Shown here piece after piece: positions 33,901 through 41,068 of a stretch of DNA of 64,000 bases (positions are counted from its first letter, which is position 1; every line of letters starts with the position of its first letter). The position numbers were made by a program, and so were the translations under genes. Below the pieces are notes generated by a model. That model saw only the letters and a list, made by a program, of their open reading frames with translations. It did no database searches and had not been told where the DNA came from. This stretch comes from Bacterioplanoides sp965200585 (GTDB lineage Bacteria > Pseudomonadota > Gammaproteobacteria > Pseudomonadales > Oceanobacteraceae): NCBI RefSeq assembly GCF_965200585.1, contig NZ_OZ241361.1, one strand, 5' to 3'.

Positions 33901-34791
33901 GCGAAACAAGAATTCGACACCCTGCTGGATGCCGAAGATCCGGGCTTAAATGCTGAGCTGTCTTTTGATATCAACGAAGATATTACTTCTGATTTGCCAG
34001 CCGCAGGTTCTGAAGATGCTCCAAAAGTCGCGATTCTGCGTGAGCAGGGTGTGAACGGCCAGATCGAAATGGCCGCCGCCTTTGATCGTGCTGGCTTCAC
34101 CACCATCGACGTACATATGAGTGACGTACTGTCGGGTGCCGTAACGCTGGATCAGTTCCGTGGTTTAGTGGCCTGTGGCGGCTTCTCCTACGGTGACGTA
34201 TTAGGTGCGGGTGAAGGTTGGGCCAAGTCCATCCTGTTTAACGAACAGGCGCGCAGCCAGTTTGCCGCTTTCTTCGAGCGTGCTGATACCTTCGCACTGG
34301 GTGTGTGTAATGGCTGTCAGATGCTGTCGAACCTACACGAACTGATTCCGGGTGCCGAGCACTGGCCACACTTTGTTCGCAATATGAGCGAACAGTTTGA
34401 AGCGCGTGTTTCTATGGTAGAAATTCAGGAATCGGATTCGGTATTCCTGGCAGGCATGGCTGGCTCACAAATGCCAATCGCTGTGGCACACGGTGAGGGT
34501 CGTGCGGAATTTGCTGACGAAGCGGATATCGATGAGCTGGCGGGCCAGATTGCCCTGCGTTATGTGAATAACTACGGCGAAACCACTGAGCAATACCCGG
34601 CGAACCCGAACGGCTCTCCACAAGGTATTACTGGCCTGACCGCGAATGATGGTCGAGTAACCATTATGATGCCGCACCCAGAGCGTGTATTCCGTGCGGT
34701 TCAGAACAGCTGGGCACCGGATCACTGGGATGAAGACGGCGCCTGGATGCGTATGTTCCGTAACGCGCGTGTGTGGTGTGAGGAGAACTAA
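30904..34791 (+). CDS. purL: Phosphoribosylformylglycinamidine synthase (large form)
   Basis: PurL (FGAM synthase) converts FGAR, glutamine and ATP to FGAM in purine synthesis. The 1295-residue single-chain form is typical of gammaproteobacteria. It shows the PurS-like N-terminal domain, the ATP-binding regions (VETHNHPTAIAPHSGAATG, then IHDVGAGGLSNAFPELV) and the C-terminal glutaminase with nucleophile Cys in LGVCNGCQML and His in MPHPERVFR. ATG at 30904 is preferred over an in-frame TTG at 30874. Confidence 0.97.
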   Translation: MLELRGAPALSEFRQNKVLSKLQSVVPAVTSVYAEFVHFADTSAELDGNELQVLARLLKYGPKADVKEGSGEEFLVVPLFGTISPWSSKASDIAHNCGLDKVLRLERGIVYYVEGAQESDRDAIAAALHDRMVETVLADSGDAENLFSHAEPAPLDTVDILAGGRDALVAADKSLGLALAEDEIDYLVDNYKILDRNPTDVELMMFAQANSEHCRHKIFNASWTIDGEDQDKSLFQMIKNTYECYNENILSAYKDNASVITGHKAGRFFPNPSNKGYAYHEEDMHILMKVETHNHPTAIAPHSGAATGSGGEIRDEGATGRGSKPKAGLTGFTVSDLKIPGFEQPWESQYGKPDRIVSALDIMLEGPIGGAAFNNEFGRPALNGYFRTFELQHDGEVRGYHKPIMIAGGYGNIRDEHVQKGDIPVGARLIALGGPAMQIGLGGGAASSMSSGQSNADLDFASVQRENPEMERRCQEVIDRCWQLGDENPIAFIHDVGAGGLSNAFPELVGDGGRGGNFELRNVPNDEPGMSPLAIWSNESQERYVMAVAEEDMDTFDAICERERCPYAVVGYATEEEHLTVTDSHFDNKPVDLPLQVLLGKPPRMHRDVKSREVKAENFESAGIKLAEAAERVLKLPTVASKSFLITIGDRSITGTVARDQFVGPWQVPVADVAVTTSSYDNYAGEAMAMGERTPVALLDSPASGRLAVAEAITNLAAAPIAKLADVKMSANWMCAAGHDGEDQKLYETVKAVGMELCPELQVTIPVGKDSMSMKTRWQEDGTDKAVTAPMSLIITGFAPVTDARKVLTPQLRADQGETDLLLIDLGRGQNRLGASCLAQVYGEVGSVPADLDDAEDLKAFFAVMQGLNADNKLLAYHDRSDGGLFATLTEMSFAGHVGMDIKMDLLAESEDDLAAALFAEELGGVIQVRRDDLEEVLAQFEAAGLGDCTQVIGSVNEDDQITFSFQDEEFLTESRVNWQRIWSQTSYEMQALRDNADCAKQEFDTLLDAEDPGLNAELSFDINEDITSDLPAAGSEDAPKVAILREQGVNGQIEMAAAFDRAGFTTIDVHMSDVLSGAVTLDQFRGLVACGGFSYGDVLGAGEGWAKSILFNEQARSQFAAFFERADTFALGVCNGCQMLSNLHELIPGAEHWPHFVRNMSEQFEARVSMVEIQESDSVFLAGMAGSQMPIAVAHGEGRAEFADEADIDELAGQIALRYVNNYGETTEQYPANPNGSPQGITGLTANDGRVTIMMPHPERVFRAVQNSWAPDHWDEDGAWMRMFRNARVWCEEN

Positions 34792-34826
34792 GGCTTTTTA
34801 TTAAAGCTTTGGTTTAAAGGAAAAAG

Positions 34827-34875
34827 AAAACCCGCTGTTTGTCTTGTGGAAATAAGATAGGCAGCGGGTTTTTTG
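34827..34875 (+). terminator. Terminator of purL
   Basis: AAACCCGCTG and CAGCGGGTTTTTT close a long stem interrupted by small mismatches, followed by a T-tract. It lies 35 bases after the purL stop. Confidence 0.85.
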
Positions 34876-34946
34876 TGGTTTTCTTTTTTATGCTAGTTTT
34901 TTCGGTTTTGCGTCAATTATTATTAGAGGTGATTTGAGGGAAAAAT

Positions 34947-35504
34947 ATGGATCAAGGAAGAAAGTTGACTCAGCTAATTGAGCTTTGTAGAAATTTTTGT
35001 TGCCAATACTCTTGCTATGCTCTTGCAAAAGATAGCTGGCATGACTCCCCCGGAACCTTGCCAATCATTATTCATAATAACTTTTATGATATGGCTGTTT
35101 TAGATTTTATGAAAATATTTGGCGATACAAATAATGACGATTTTCATTATCGAAAAGTATTATCAAATGTCGATACTGTGTATGAGGAGCTATTGAAAAA
35201 TCTTGTTATTTCCCAGGAGCTTTGGAAAGCATATCGAGATGAGATAAAGGGATTTAGGGATAAAAGAATTGCTCACTGTGATAAAGAACGGCACATCGAT
35301 GAACCCTGCTTAGATATTGCATATTCAGCTATATCTACAATTTATGAAGCTGCAACTAAGGAGAAAAAGGAGGCTGGTCGACTTGTCTATGAGGATACAT
35401 TGGATACTTATCGTGAAAGGAATTTAGTGTATTGGATTGTCTACGCTGAAGAATTAGCGAAGGCGTTTTTGAATGTAGAGCGGCAATGCCAGAAAAATAA
35501 TTGA
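34947..35504 (+). CDS. HEPN-like protein, candidate toxin or defence ribonuclease
   Basis: A 185-residue, mostly helical, AT-rich gene not assigned to a named family. It carries FRDKRIAHCD near residue 108, fitting the Rx4-6H motif of HEPN ribonucleases and the RNKxxAHxD form of AbiU2-type proteins. A long helix follows (AYSAISTIYEAATKEKKEAG). HEPN proteins are often toxins or abortive-infection effectors, usually paired with a nucleotidyltransferase antitoxin, but none is adjacent. Base composition differs from purL, suggesting acquisition. Function is inferred only from the motif and setting. Confidence 0.6.
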   Translation: MDQGRKLTQLIELCRNFCCQYSCYALAKDSWHDSPGTLPIIIHNNFYDMAVLDFMKIFGDTNNDDFHYRKVLSNVDTVYEELLKNLVISQELWKAYRDEIKGFRDKRIAHCDKERHIDEPCLDIAYSAISTIYEAATKEKKEAGRLVYEDTLDTYRERNLVYWIVYAEELAKAFLNVERQCQKNN

Positions 35505-35589
35505 TCTTTTACTTTAACGGCGAGGTACCGTTATGCTGAGCTGAGCCCCGCGATACCCATAGATGCTCTGTAAGCCTGGAATTACCACC

Positions 35590-35739
35590 CTACGATTTTT
35601 TATGAACCGTAGTTCGGATAAGCGAAGCGCCCTTCGGCAATTTAATCTCAGCCGTTTGCTCAGCTTTCTGTTTATTCTTAAGAATATCGTCAGCCTGTTG
35701 GACACTTTGCATCAGAGATTCAAATAATTCGTCTTTCAT
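35590..35739 (-). CDS. Short fragment resembling the N-terminus of an XRE antitoxin
   Basis: A 49-residue frame beginning MKDELFESLMQSVQQA, which is the usual opening of HigA/NadS-type XRE regulators, but the helix-turn-helix that should follow is absent. It starts one base after the stop of the antidote gene at 35741, so they form one transcript. It may be a truncated regulator that lost its C-terminal domain, or a small protein in its own right. Confidence 0.5.
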   Translation of the reverse strand: MKDELFESLMQSVQQADDILKNKQKAEQTAEIKLPKGASLIRTTVHKKS

Positions 35740-35740
35740 A

Positions 35741-36043
35741 TCAGCTTCCCTCCCTCTCCAAAAAGGTCTCAACCTGAACCGCCAGCTTTAAGCCAAAAAC
35801 CCCCAGTACTTTGCTAATGGTTTCCAATTTTGGATTGGCACCTTCCTCTAAGGATTTATACAAACTGGCGCGGGTCACTCCGGCTTTTTTAGCAACTTCC
35901 GTCATTCCTTTGGCACGTGCCGCTACACCAAGGCAATAGACCAGATGTTGGGCGTTACCATCCTGAGCTGCTAGGCGCAGGTACTCCTGAATATCGGCTT
36001 CGGTTTCCAGATAATCAGCGGCATCAAATGTTGTGGTATTCAT
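35741..36043 (-). CDS. HI1420-type addiction module antidote (XRE)
   Basis: A 100-residue TIGR02684-type antidote, the DNA-binding partner of HigB/RelE-like toxins. The helix-turn-helix spans AARAKGMTEVAKKAGVTRASLYKSL and the N-terminus is MNTTTFDAADYLETEADIQ. AGGAGG eight bases before ATG fixes the start. Normally the toxin gene lies directly upstream; here there is only an operator-like palindrome, so the antidote looks orphaned. Confidence 0.85.
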   Translation of the reverse strand: MNTTTFDAADYLETEADIQEYLRLAAQDGNAQHLVYCLGVAARAKGMTEVAKKAGVTRASLYKSLEEGANPKLETISKVLGVFGLKLAVQVETFLEREGS

Positions 36044-36067
36044 TTTATTCCTCCTGGCAACCAAGGT

Positions 36068-36085
36068 TGTATCTTGTCGGATACA
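36068..36085 (-). promoter_or_regulatory. Candidate operator of the orphan antidote
   Basis: TGTATC-TTGTCG-GATACA is a perfect 6+6+6 inverted repeat 25 bases upstream of the antidote start, suiting autorepression by the XRE protein. Confidence 0.5.
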
Positions 36086-36231
36086 TATTTGGTTTGCAAC
36101 TCAAGATAGCTCTAAAGACAGGAATGTCAGATAACGCTGCGTTTATCTATCCTACATAGTAAGAATCACGCACTTTGTTGATGAGGCGCCTCTAACACAG
36201 CTGCTGAATTCTTTTTAACCACTAATAATAG

Positions 36232-36289
36232 CAAGCGCTCCGGGCCTTATAGCGTACAGCGCTTCAATTTCAGTGAAGCGTAGCGCTTG
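36232..36289. repeat. Nested palindrome
   Basis: CAAGCGCT (36232-36239) pairs perfectly with AGCGCTTG (36282-36289), and CGCTTCA (36260-36266) with TGAAGCG (36274-36280) inside it. No T-tract follows. It occupies the gap between the antidote promoter and the membrane-protein remnant; a REP-like element or recombination site are both possible. Confidence 0.5.
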
Positions 36290-36305
36290 TTTTGAGCCCA
36301 GTTAA

Positions 36306-36437
36306 ATATTCAGCCTATTGCTTAGGTTTGTTATTATAGAGGTGTTTTATATTGTGTTTTTGACCGGTTCATTTCCGGTGCTAATGTATCCGTTTATTCG
36401 GATTTACCAGTGGCTGATGCGAGTTAAAAAACGGTGA
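36306..36437 (+). pseudogene. Truncated paralogue of the small membrane protein at 36484
   Basis: The open frame ends VLMYPFIRIYQWLMRVKKR, which matches the end of the next gene (PLMYPFVVMGYPLMWLWRKIRK) in spacing and pattern. The N-terminal half is short and lacks the first membrane helix of its neighbour, and no clear start codon or ribosome binding site is seen. It is best read as a decayed duplicate. Confidence 0.5.
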
Positions 36438-36483
36438 TATTAAAGTACAACATTTCAGGTAAATAACCAGCAAAGACCATATT

Positions 36484-36756
36484 ATGAAAACCTCCAAATC
36501 CCTTATCTATATCCTTGCCCTAGCTCTGTTTTCCTACGGTGCCATTGAACTAACCCTGCTGTTAGAGCAGCACCCGGGTGGTATTGCCGGAGCATTTGCC
36601 GACATGGGGACGTTTAATGTCATCGTTCTGTTCTGTCTGCCCCTGCTGGCGGTGGTATTTTCGGTGTATCCACCCTTGATGTACCCGTTTGTGGTGATGG
36701 GTTATCCGCTGATGTGGCTGTGGCGTAAGATCAGGAAGCCTGCAGCTAAGCACTAA
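36484..36756 (+). CDS. Small two-helix membrane protein, unknown
   Basis: A 90-residue protein with two hydrophobic helices (about 6-27 and 45-80) and a basic C-terminal tail (WRKIRKPAAKH), suggesting an inner-membrane protein with a cytoplasmic C-terminus. No family recognised. A truncated copy precedes it. Confidence 0.65.
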   Translation: MKTSKSLIYILALALFSYGAIELTLLLEQHPGGIAGAFADMGTFNVIVLFCLPLLAVVFSVYPPLMYPFVVMGYPLMWLWRKIRKPAAKH

Positions 36757-36800
36757 ACCTAAGTATCAATAAGCCCAATTATGGGGCGCTAATAATAAAT

Positions 36801-36817
36801 ATCCCTTTAATGGTGCA
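36801..36817 (+). promoter_or_regulatory. NtrC-like binding half-site
   Basis: ATCCCTTTAATGGTGCA has the complete right half (TGGTGCA) of the NtrC consensus TGCACYANNNTGGTGCA and a degenerate left half. It lies about 190 bases upstream of the sigma-54-like promoter at 36983, a usual enhancer distance. Confidence 0.4.
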
Positions 36818-36982
36818 TAAAAATAAGACGCATTCCTATTAGATCTTCAATGCTGAGGATTCTTCTCTCCTGATTTCTCTTACGTGACAATTGTGACAAT
36901 TCCTGCAGCGCCTGCAATAGCAGGGTTTATGAGTCAGCTGTGGCTGAGTAAAGGATTAATTACCAACTCTGATAACGATCGC

Positions 36983-36998
36983 TGGCACACTAGCTGCT
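36983..36998 (+). promoter_or_regulatory. Candidate sigma-54 promoter of the nitrogen operon
   Basis: TGGCAC-ACTAG-CTGCT fits the -24/-12 consensus TGGCAC-N5-TTGCW with one mismatch and the obligatory GG-N10-GC spacing. The expected start point (about 37009) falls within the palindrome at 37003-37036, about 40 bases before the first gene. Confidence 0.6.
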
Positions 36999-37002
36999 CT
37001 GT

Positions 37003-37036
37003 CCGGTATTACCAAAACTAAAAATAGTAATACCGG
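37003..37036 (+). promoter_or_regulatory. NikR-geometry operator GTATTA-N16-TAATAC
   Basis: Perfect 10-base arms CCGGTATTAC and GTAATACCGG flank 14 bases. Written as half-sites this is GTATTA-N16-TAATAC, the same spacing and nearly the same half-sites as the E. coli NikR operator GTATGA-N16-TCATAC. It ends nine bases before the ATG of the transporter gene and also covers the ribosome binding site (GGGAG), so it could block transcription or, as RNA, translation. Confidence 0.7.
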
Positions 37037-37045
37037 GAGTGACCT

Positions 37046-38017
37046 ATGAAAATCCGTAAGCATTTGTTCGGTTCTTTATTTGCGGGCCTGTTAATGGCTG
37101 GCAGTGCAGTGGCTGAACCTCTGAAAATCGGCTACAGCGATTGGCCAGGTTGGGTGGCCTGGGAAATCGCCATCGAAAAAGATATGTTTGATAAAGCGGG
37201 CGTTGAAGTCGAGTTCGAGTGGTTCGATTATGTCGCCAGTATGGATGCCTTTGCTGCGGGTAAGCTGGATGCGGTTGCAATGACCAATGGTGACGCACTG
37301 GTAACCGGTTCAACCGGTGCTCAGAATGTGATGATTCTTGTGAACGATTACAGTAACGGCAACGATATGATTGTTGCTGCACCAGGCATCACCTCCGTTA
37401 AAGAATTAAAAGGCAAAAAAATTGGTGTTGAAATCGGCTTTGTCGGTCACCTGTTATTGCTGAATGCACTGGAAAAAAATGGCCTGACCGAAGCGGATGT
37501 TGAACTGGTAAATGTACCAACCAACGAAACGCCTCAGGTTCTGGCATCGGGTCAGGTTGATGCGGTTGTGGCATGGCAGCCAAACTCTGGTCAGGCATTG
37601 GAACTGGTACCGGGCTCAACCCGTGTTTACTCCAGTGCCGATGAGCCGGGCCTGATTTATGACGTACTGGCTGTTTCTCCGGAAAGTCTGGCCGCTAACC
37701 GTGATGAGTGGAAAAAAGTTCTGGAAGCCTGGTACATGGCAGTGGATTACCTGAACGATCCAAAAACCCGTGAAGAAGCGATCAGCATTATGTCTGCCCG
37801 TGTGGGCCTGGAGCCTGAAGTGTATAAAGGCTTTATTGATGGCACTCAGATTCTGACGCTGGAACAGGCTAAGCCAATTCTGAAAAAAGCCAACGGCTTT
37901 AAGTCTCTGTACGGCTCCAGCAAAATTGCCGATGACTTTAATGTTGATAATAAAGTCTATGAAACTGCTCAGCCATTGGACAGCTATATCGACACTTCTC
38001 TGATGGAATCACTGTGA
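37046..38017 (+). CDS. ABC transporter substrate-binding protein (NMT1/SsuA-like)
   Basis: A 323-residue periplasmic binding protein with a signal peptide (cleaved near AVA-EPLKIGY, residue 23) and the two-lobe fold of the nitrate/sulfonate/taurine/HMP group: GYSDWPGWVAWEIA, DAFAAGKLDAVAMTNGDAL, LKGKKIGVEIG and VDAVVAWQPNSG. Many aromatic residues near the mouth (WPGW, WFDY) suggest a small aromatic or cationic ligand, which is inference. It heads the operon under the NikR-like operator. Confidence 0.9.
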   Translation: MKIRKHLFGSLFAGLLMAGSAVAEPLKIGYSDWPGWVAWEIAIEKDMFDKAGVEVEFEWFDYVASMDAFAAGKLDAVAMTNGDALVTGSTGAQNVMILVNDYSNGNDMIVAAPGITSVKELKGKKIGVEIGFVGHLLLLNALEKNGLTEADVELVNVPTNETPQVLASGQVDAVVAWQPNSGQALELVPGSTRVYSSADEPGLIYDVLAVSPESLAANRDEWKKVLEAWYMAVDYLNDPKTREEAISIMSARVGLEPEVYKGFIDGTQILTLEQAKPILKKANGFKSLYGSSKIADDFNVDNKVYETAQPLDSYIDTSLMESL

Positions 38018-38037
38018 TTTAACACTCAGTGATATAA

Positions 38038-38119
38038 GCCCGGCCCTCTTGATTGTTAATAGCTGACTGTTAATAACTTGCAGTTAATTTGCCTGCTATT
38101 AAAAAAGAGGGCCACGGGC
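38038..38119 (+). other. Long hairpin between binding protein and permease
   Basis: GCCC-GGCCCTCTT (38038-38050) pairs with AAGAGGGCC-AC-GGGC (38105-38119) over 13 base pairs with a two-base bulge. No T-tract follows. Such hairpins after binding-protein genes commonly protect the 5' part of the mRNA and lower expression of downstream membrane subunits. Confidence 0.6.
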
Positions 38120-38173
38120 TCTGAAATAATCTCTTTTTGTTTTTAATATATTCTTTACCGAGAAGGCGCAGTT

Positions 38174-39121
38174 ATGTCCTGGTTTTACATCAATAAACCG
38201 CTGCCAGCCCGCCGCCGCAGTACGGTTACGGTTATGAGTTTCCTGTTGCCGTTAGCCATCTGGTGTCTGGTCAGTTATGTTCCGGTGTTGTGGCATCCAT
38301 TGGTGGAAGTCAGCGATAAAGGCTCCGTCTCTTATTTCCGTGAAGGCATGCGTGTTAAAGAGGATGTCTTTGCCAAAGAGCTGGCGAAAGCCGAAGCAGC
38401 TGGTACTGCATTACCCGTTGGTGAGCCTGCCAACCCAGTGTATTTACCCGCACCTCATGAAGTCGCTACTGCGTTTTATACGGCCTTTACCACTGAGCCA
38501 AAACGCCGCAGCGAGAGTTGGCTGCATGAAAGTTTATGGAGCAGTTTGCAGGTTATTTTCTGGGGATTTATTCTGTCATCGATTATTGGTATCCCGCTGG
38601 GTATTCTCGCCGGTACCTATGATTTTTTCTCCCGCTTGTTTGAACCCTTTATTGAATTCTTCCGTTATTTACCTGCTCCGGCATTTGGTGCGCTGGCCGT
38701 CGCGATTCTTGGGATTTATCAAGCCCCAAAAATTGCCATTATTTTTATTGGTACATTTTTTCAACAGGTACTCGTGGTGGCCAATACCACCCGTAAACTG
38801 GACCCGGCATTATTAGAAGCCGGACAAACTTTAGGTGCCGGTAACCGTTCGATGTTATTCCGTATTGTGGTGCCAGGCATTTTGCCGGATTTATACCGCG
38901 ATACCCGTATTTTATTAGGCTGGGCCTGGACCTATTTAATTGTGGCCGAATTAATTGGCAGCAGCTCTGGTATTACCTGGTTTATTACCCAGCAAGCACG
39001 TTATAAAAATTTCGACAATGTATTCGCCGCTATCATGATGATTGGCATTATGGGATTGGTTATTGACCTGATTCTGGCCTGGATCGGCCGACGTTTATTC
39101 CCATGGCAAAAGAAACAATAA
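38174..39121 (+). CDS. ABC transporter permease (SsuC/TauC-like)
   Basis: A 315-residue inner-membrane permease. A first helix (residues 18-38) is followed by a long periplasmic insertion (about 40-115, rich in charged residues), then five helices and the EAA coupling loop EAGQTLGAGNRSMLFRIVVPGILPD, split as two motifs around residue 215-240. The insertion is longer than in typical SsuC and may mark a distinct subgroup. It belongs to the importer with 37046 and 39131. Confidence 0.9.
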   Translation: MSWFYINKPLPARRRSTVTVMSFLLPLAIWCLVSYVPVLWHPLVEVSDKGSVSYFREGMRVKEDVFAKELAKAEAAGTALPVGEPANPVYLPAPHEVATAFYTAFTTEPKRRSESWLHESLWSSLQVIFWGFILSSIIGIPLGILAGTYDFFSRLFEPFIEFFRYLPAPAFGALAVAILGIYQAPKIAIIFIGTFFQQVLVVANTTRKLDPALLEAGQTLGAGNRSMLFRIVVPGILPDLYRDTRILLGWAWTYLIVAELIGSSSGITWFITQQARYKNFDNVFAAIMMIGIMGLVIDLILAWIGRRLFPWQKKQ

Positions 39122-39130
39122 GAGGTAGTT

Positions 39131-40045
39131 ATGTCTGACGTAAGCAATAACCAGGTACCTGACTACCAGCAACAAAGTGCTGCTGTTAAAGATCGTTTTG
39201 ATCGCTTAAAGCAGCGTCCGGTAACGATGGAAGTGAAAGGCTTGAGTAAAACCTTTAACAGCCATCAGGGCGAAGTCACTGCATTAAAAAATATTGATCT
39301 GAAAATTCATAAACGCGAATTTGTGTGTGTGATTGGCCCGTCTGGTTGTGGTAAATCGACATTAATCCGCATTTTAGCCGGGCTGGAGCAGGCCAGTAGC
39401 GGTCAGGTATTACTGGACGGTGAGGCCGTTTCACGCCCGGGGCCGGAACGTGGCATGGTCTTTCAGGGCTATACCTTATTCCCCTGGTTAACGGTTAAAC
39501 GCAATGTGATGTTTGGCTTGCTGGAAGCCGGTATGGATAAAGATACGGCGGAGGCAGAAGCTCGTCAATGGATTGAGCTGATTGGTTTATCACGCTTTGA
39601 AAACAGTTATCCGCATCAGTTATCCGGTGGTATGAAGCAGCGGGTTGCCATTGCCCGGGCGTTAGCCAATAAACCCAAAGTATTATTAATGGATGAACCT
39701 TTTGGGGCACTTGATGCCCAGACCCGGGCCAAAATGCAGGCCTATTTGCTGGAAATCTGGAAGAACATTGATATCACCGTGTTTTTTATTACCCATGATC
39801 TCGATGAAGCCGTTTACCTGGCGGATCGTATTCTGGTGTTAAAAGCTAACCCTGGTGAAGTACAGGAACTGGTTGAAGTACCTGTGCCGCACCCTCGCTC
39901 GCCGGAACAATTTTTATCGCCGGAGTTTCTGGCCACTAAGCAGCATATTGAAAATCTGATTCATCCACCTTCCGAAGATGATGACGACCATTTAAATCTG
40001 GTACGTATGGTGCCCGTCGATGACGAAGTGGGCAGTGTTTTTTGA
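39131..40045 (+). CDS. ABC transporter ATPase (SsuB/TauB-like)
   Basis: A 304-residue ATPase of the nitrate/taurine family. It shows Walker A GPSGCGKST, Q-loop FQGYTLFPWLT, signature LSGGMKQR, Walker B VLLMDEPFGALD and H-loop ITHDLDEA. An N-terminal extension of about 35 residues and an acidic C-terminal tail are unusual. It starts nine bases after the permease. Confidence 0.93.
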   Translation: MSDVSNNQVPDYQQQSAAVKDRFDRLKQRPVTMEVKGLSKTFNSHQGEVTALKNIDLKIHKREFVCVIGPSGCGKSTLIRILAGLEQASSGQVLLDGEAVSRPGPERGMVFQGYTLFPWLTVKRNVMFGLLEAGMDKDTAEAEARQWIELIGLSRFENSYPHQLSGGMKQRVAIARALANKPKVLLMDEPFGALDAQTRAKMQAYLLEIWKNIDITVFFITHDLDEAVYLADRILVLKANPGEVQELVEVPVPHPRSPEQFLSPEFLATKQHIENLIHPPSEDDDDHLNLVRMVPVDDEVGSVF

Positions 40046-40080
40046 TGACCAAGCGTATTGTTTAATGGAGGGCCAGGCAG

Positions 40081-40866
40081 ATGTATGAACTCGCTAATAT
40101 GACCTGGGAAGAAGTGGCCAGCGCCGTCAGTCAGGGTATTACCACGGCTGTATTGCCCATTGGTGCCACCGAGCAACATGGCCCACATATGGGTTGTGGT
40201 ATGGACAGTGCCATTGCTCAAACCTTATGTCATACCGTTGCCAAAGATTGTGATGTGATTTTATTACCGACCTTGCCATACGGTTGTTCCCTCGGGCACT
40301 CGCATCGCTGGCCTGGCACGCTGGCTTTAAACCCGAAAACCCTGATTGATGTGATCAGTGATTTAGGTGATTGGGCTGTGGCCTCTGGAATTGATCGCCT
40401 GGTGCTGGTGAATGGTCATGTCACCAATGCCGCACCTTTGCGCTGTGCGTTGGAAATACTGCGCAGCCGTCACGATAATCTGATGATTGCTCTGGTGCAT
40501 ACGGCACAGATTTCTCAGCGGGTTAAAGAGGCACACCATCAGGATGCCGAAGACTGGCACGCCAATCATGCTGAAACCGCATTAATGATGGCATTACACC
40601 CGGAGCTGGTACGTAACGATAAACTGGCCGAAGCCGACGACCCTGATCGCACGGAAGGCTGTATTTTCAGCCACCCGGTCAACCGCACCAGTTTAAATGG
40701 TGTAACGGGTTATCCTTCTAAAGCCAGTGCAGCCGATGGTGAACAATTATTTGATTGGATGTGCGCCGACCTGCGTGAATTATTAATAAAAGCCAGCAAT
40801 GAAAAACCACCGCTAGCGCACAGCTATTCTCACAGTGTTTTACAGCAGGGGGATATGGAACTCTGA
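40081..40866 (+). CDS. Creatininase family amidohydrolase
   Basis: A 261-residue member of the creatininase/MftE family, metal-dependent hydrolases acting on cyclic amides such as creatinine. Metal ligands appear in IGATEQHGPHMGCGMDSAIA (Glu, His and Asp) and NHAETALMM (Glu); the third motif reads VNGHVTNAAPL instead of the common NGHGGN. The substrate is therefore uncertain. It lies between the importer and a glutamine synthetase-like gene, so it may open an imported cyclic nitrogen compound. Confidence 0.88.
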   Translation: MYELANMTWEEVASAVSQGITTAVLPIGATEQHGPHMGCGMDSAIAQTLCHTVAKDCDVILLPTLPYGCSLGHSHRWPGTLALNPKTLIDVISDLGDWAVASGIDRLVLVNGHVTNAAPLRCALEILRSRHDNLMIALVHTAQISQRVKEAHHQDAEDWHANHAETALMMALHPELVRNDKLAEADDPDRTEGCIFSHPVNRTSLNGVTGYPSKASAADGEQLFDWMCADLRELLIKASNEKPPLAHSYSHSVLQQGDMEL

Positions 40867-41068
40867 TGTAAAGCAGCAACCCCGGGGTTTTAAAAGCCCT
40901 GATAACCCTCCCGGCAAAAATATGTCATTAAACGGCTCTGTTATAAAAGACGGTTTTAACAAACTGTTATAAAAAGCGGGTCGTCAGACGATTAAGGCTA
41001 GCCGCCCTAACGGCTCAGTCGGGTCAATATCATTAACGGCTACTTTAAACAGCCAAGAGGTAAATAAT

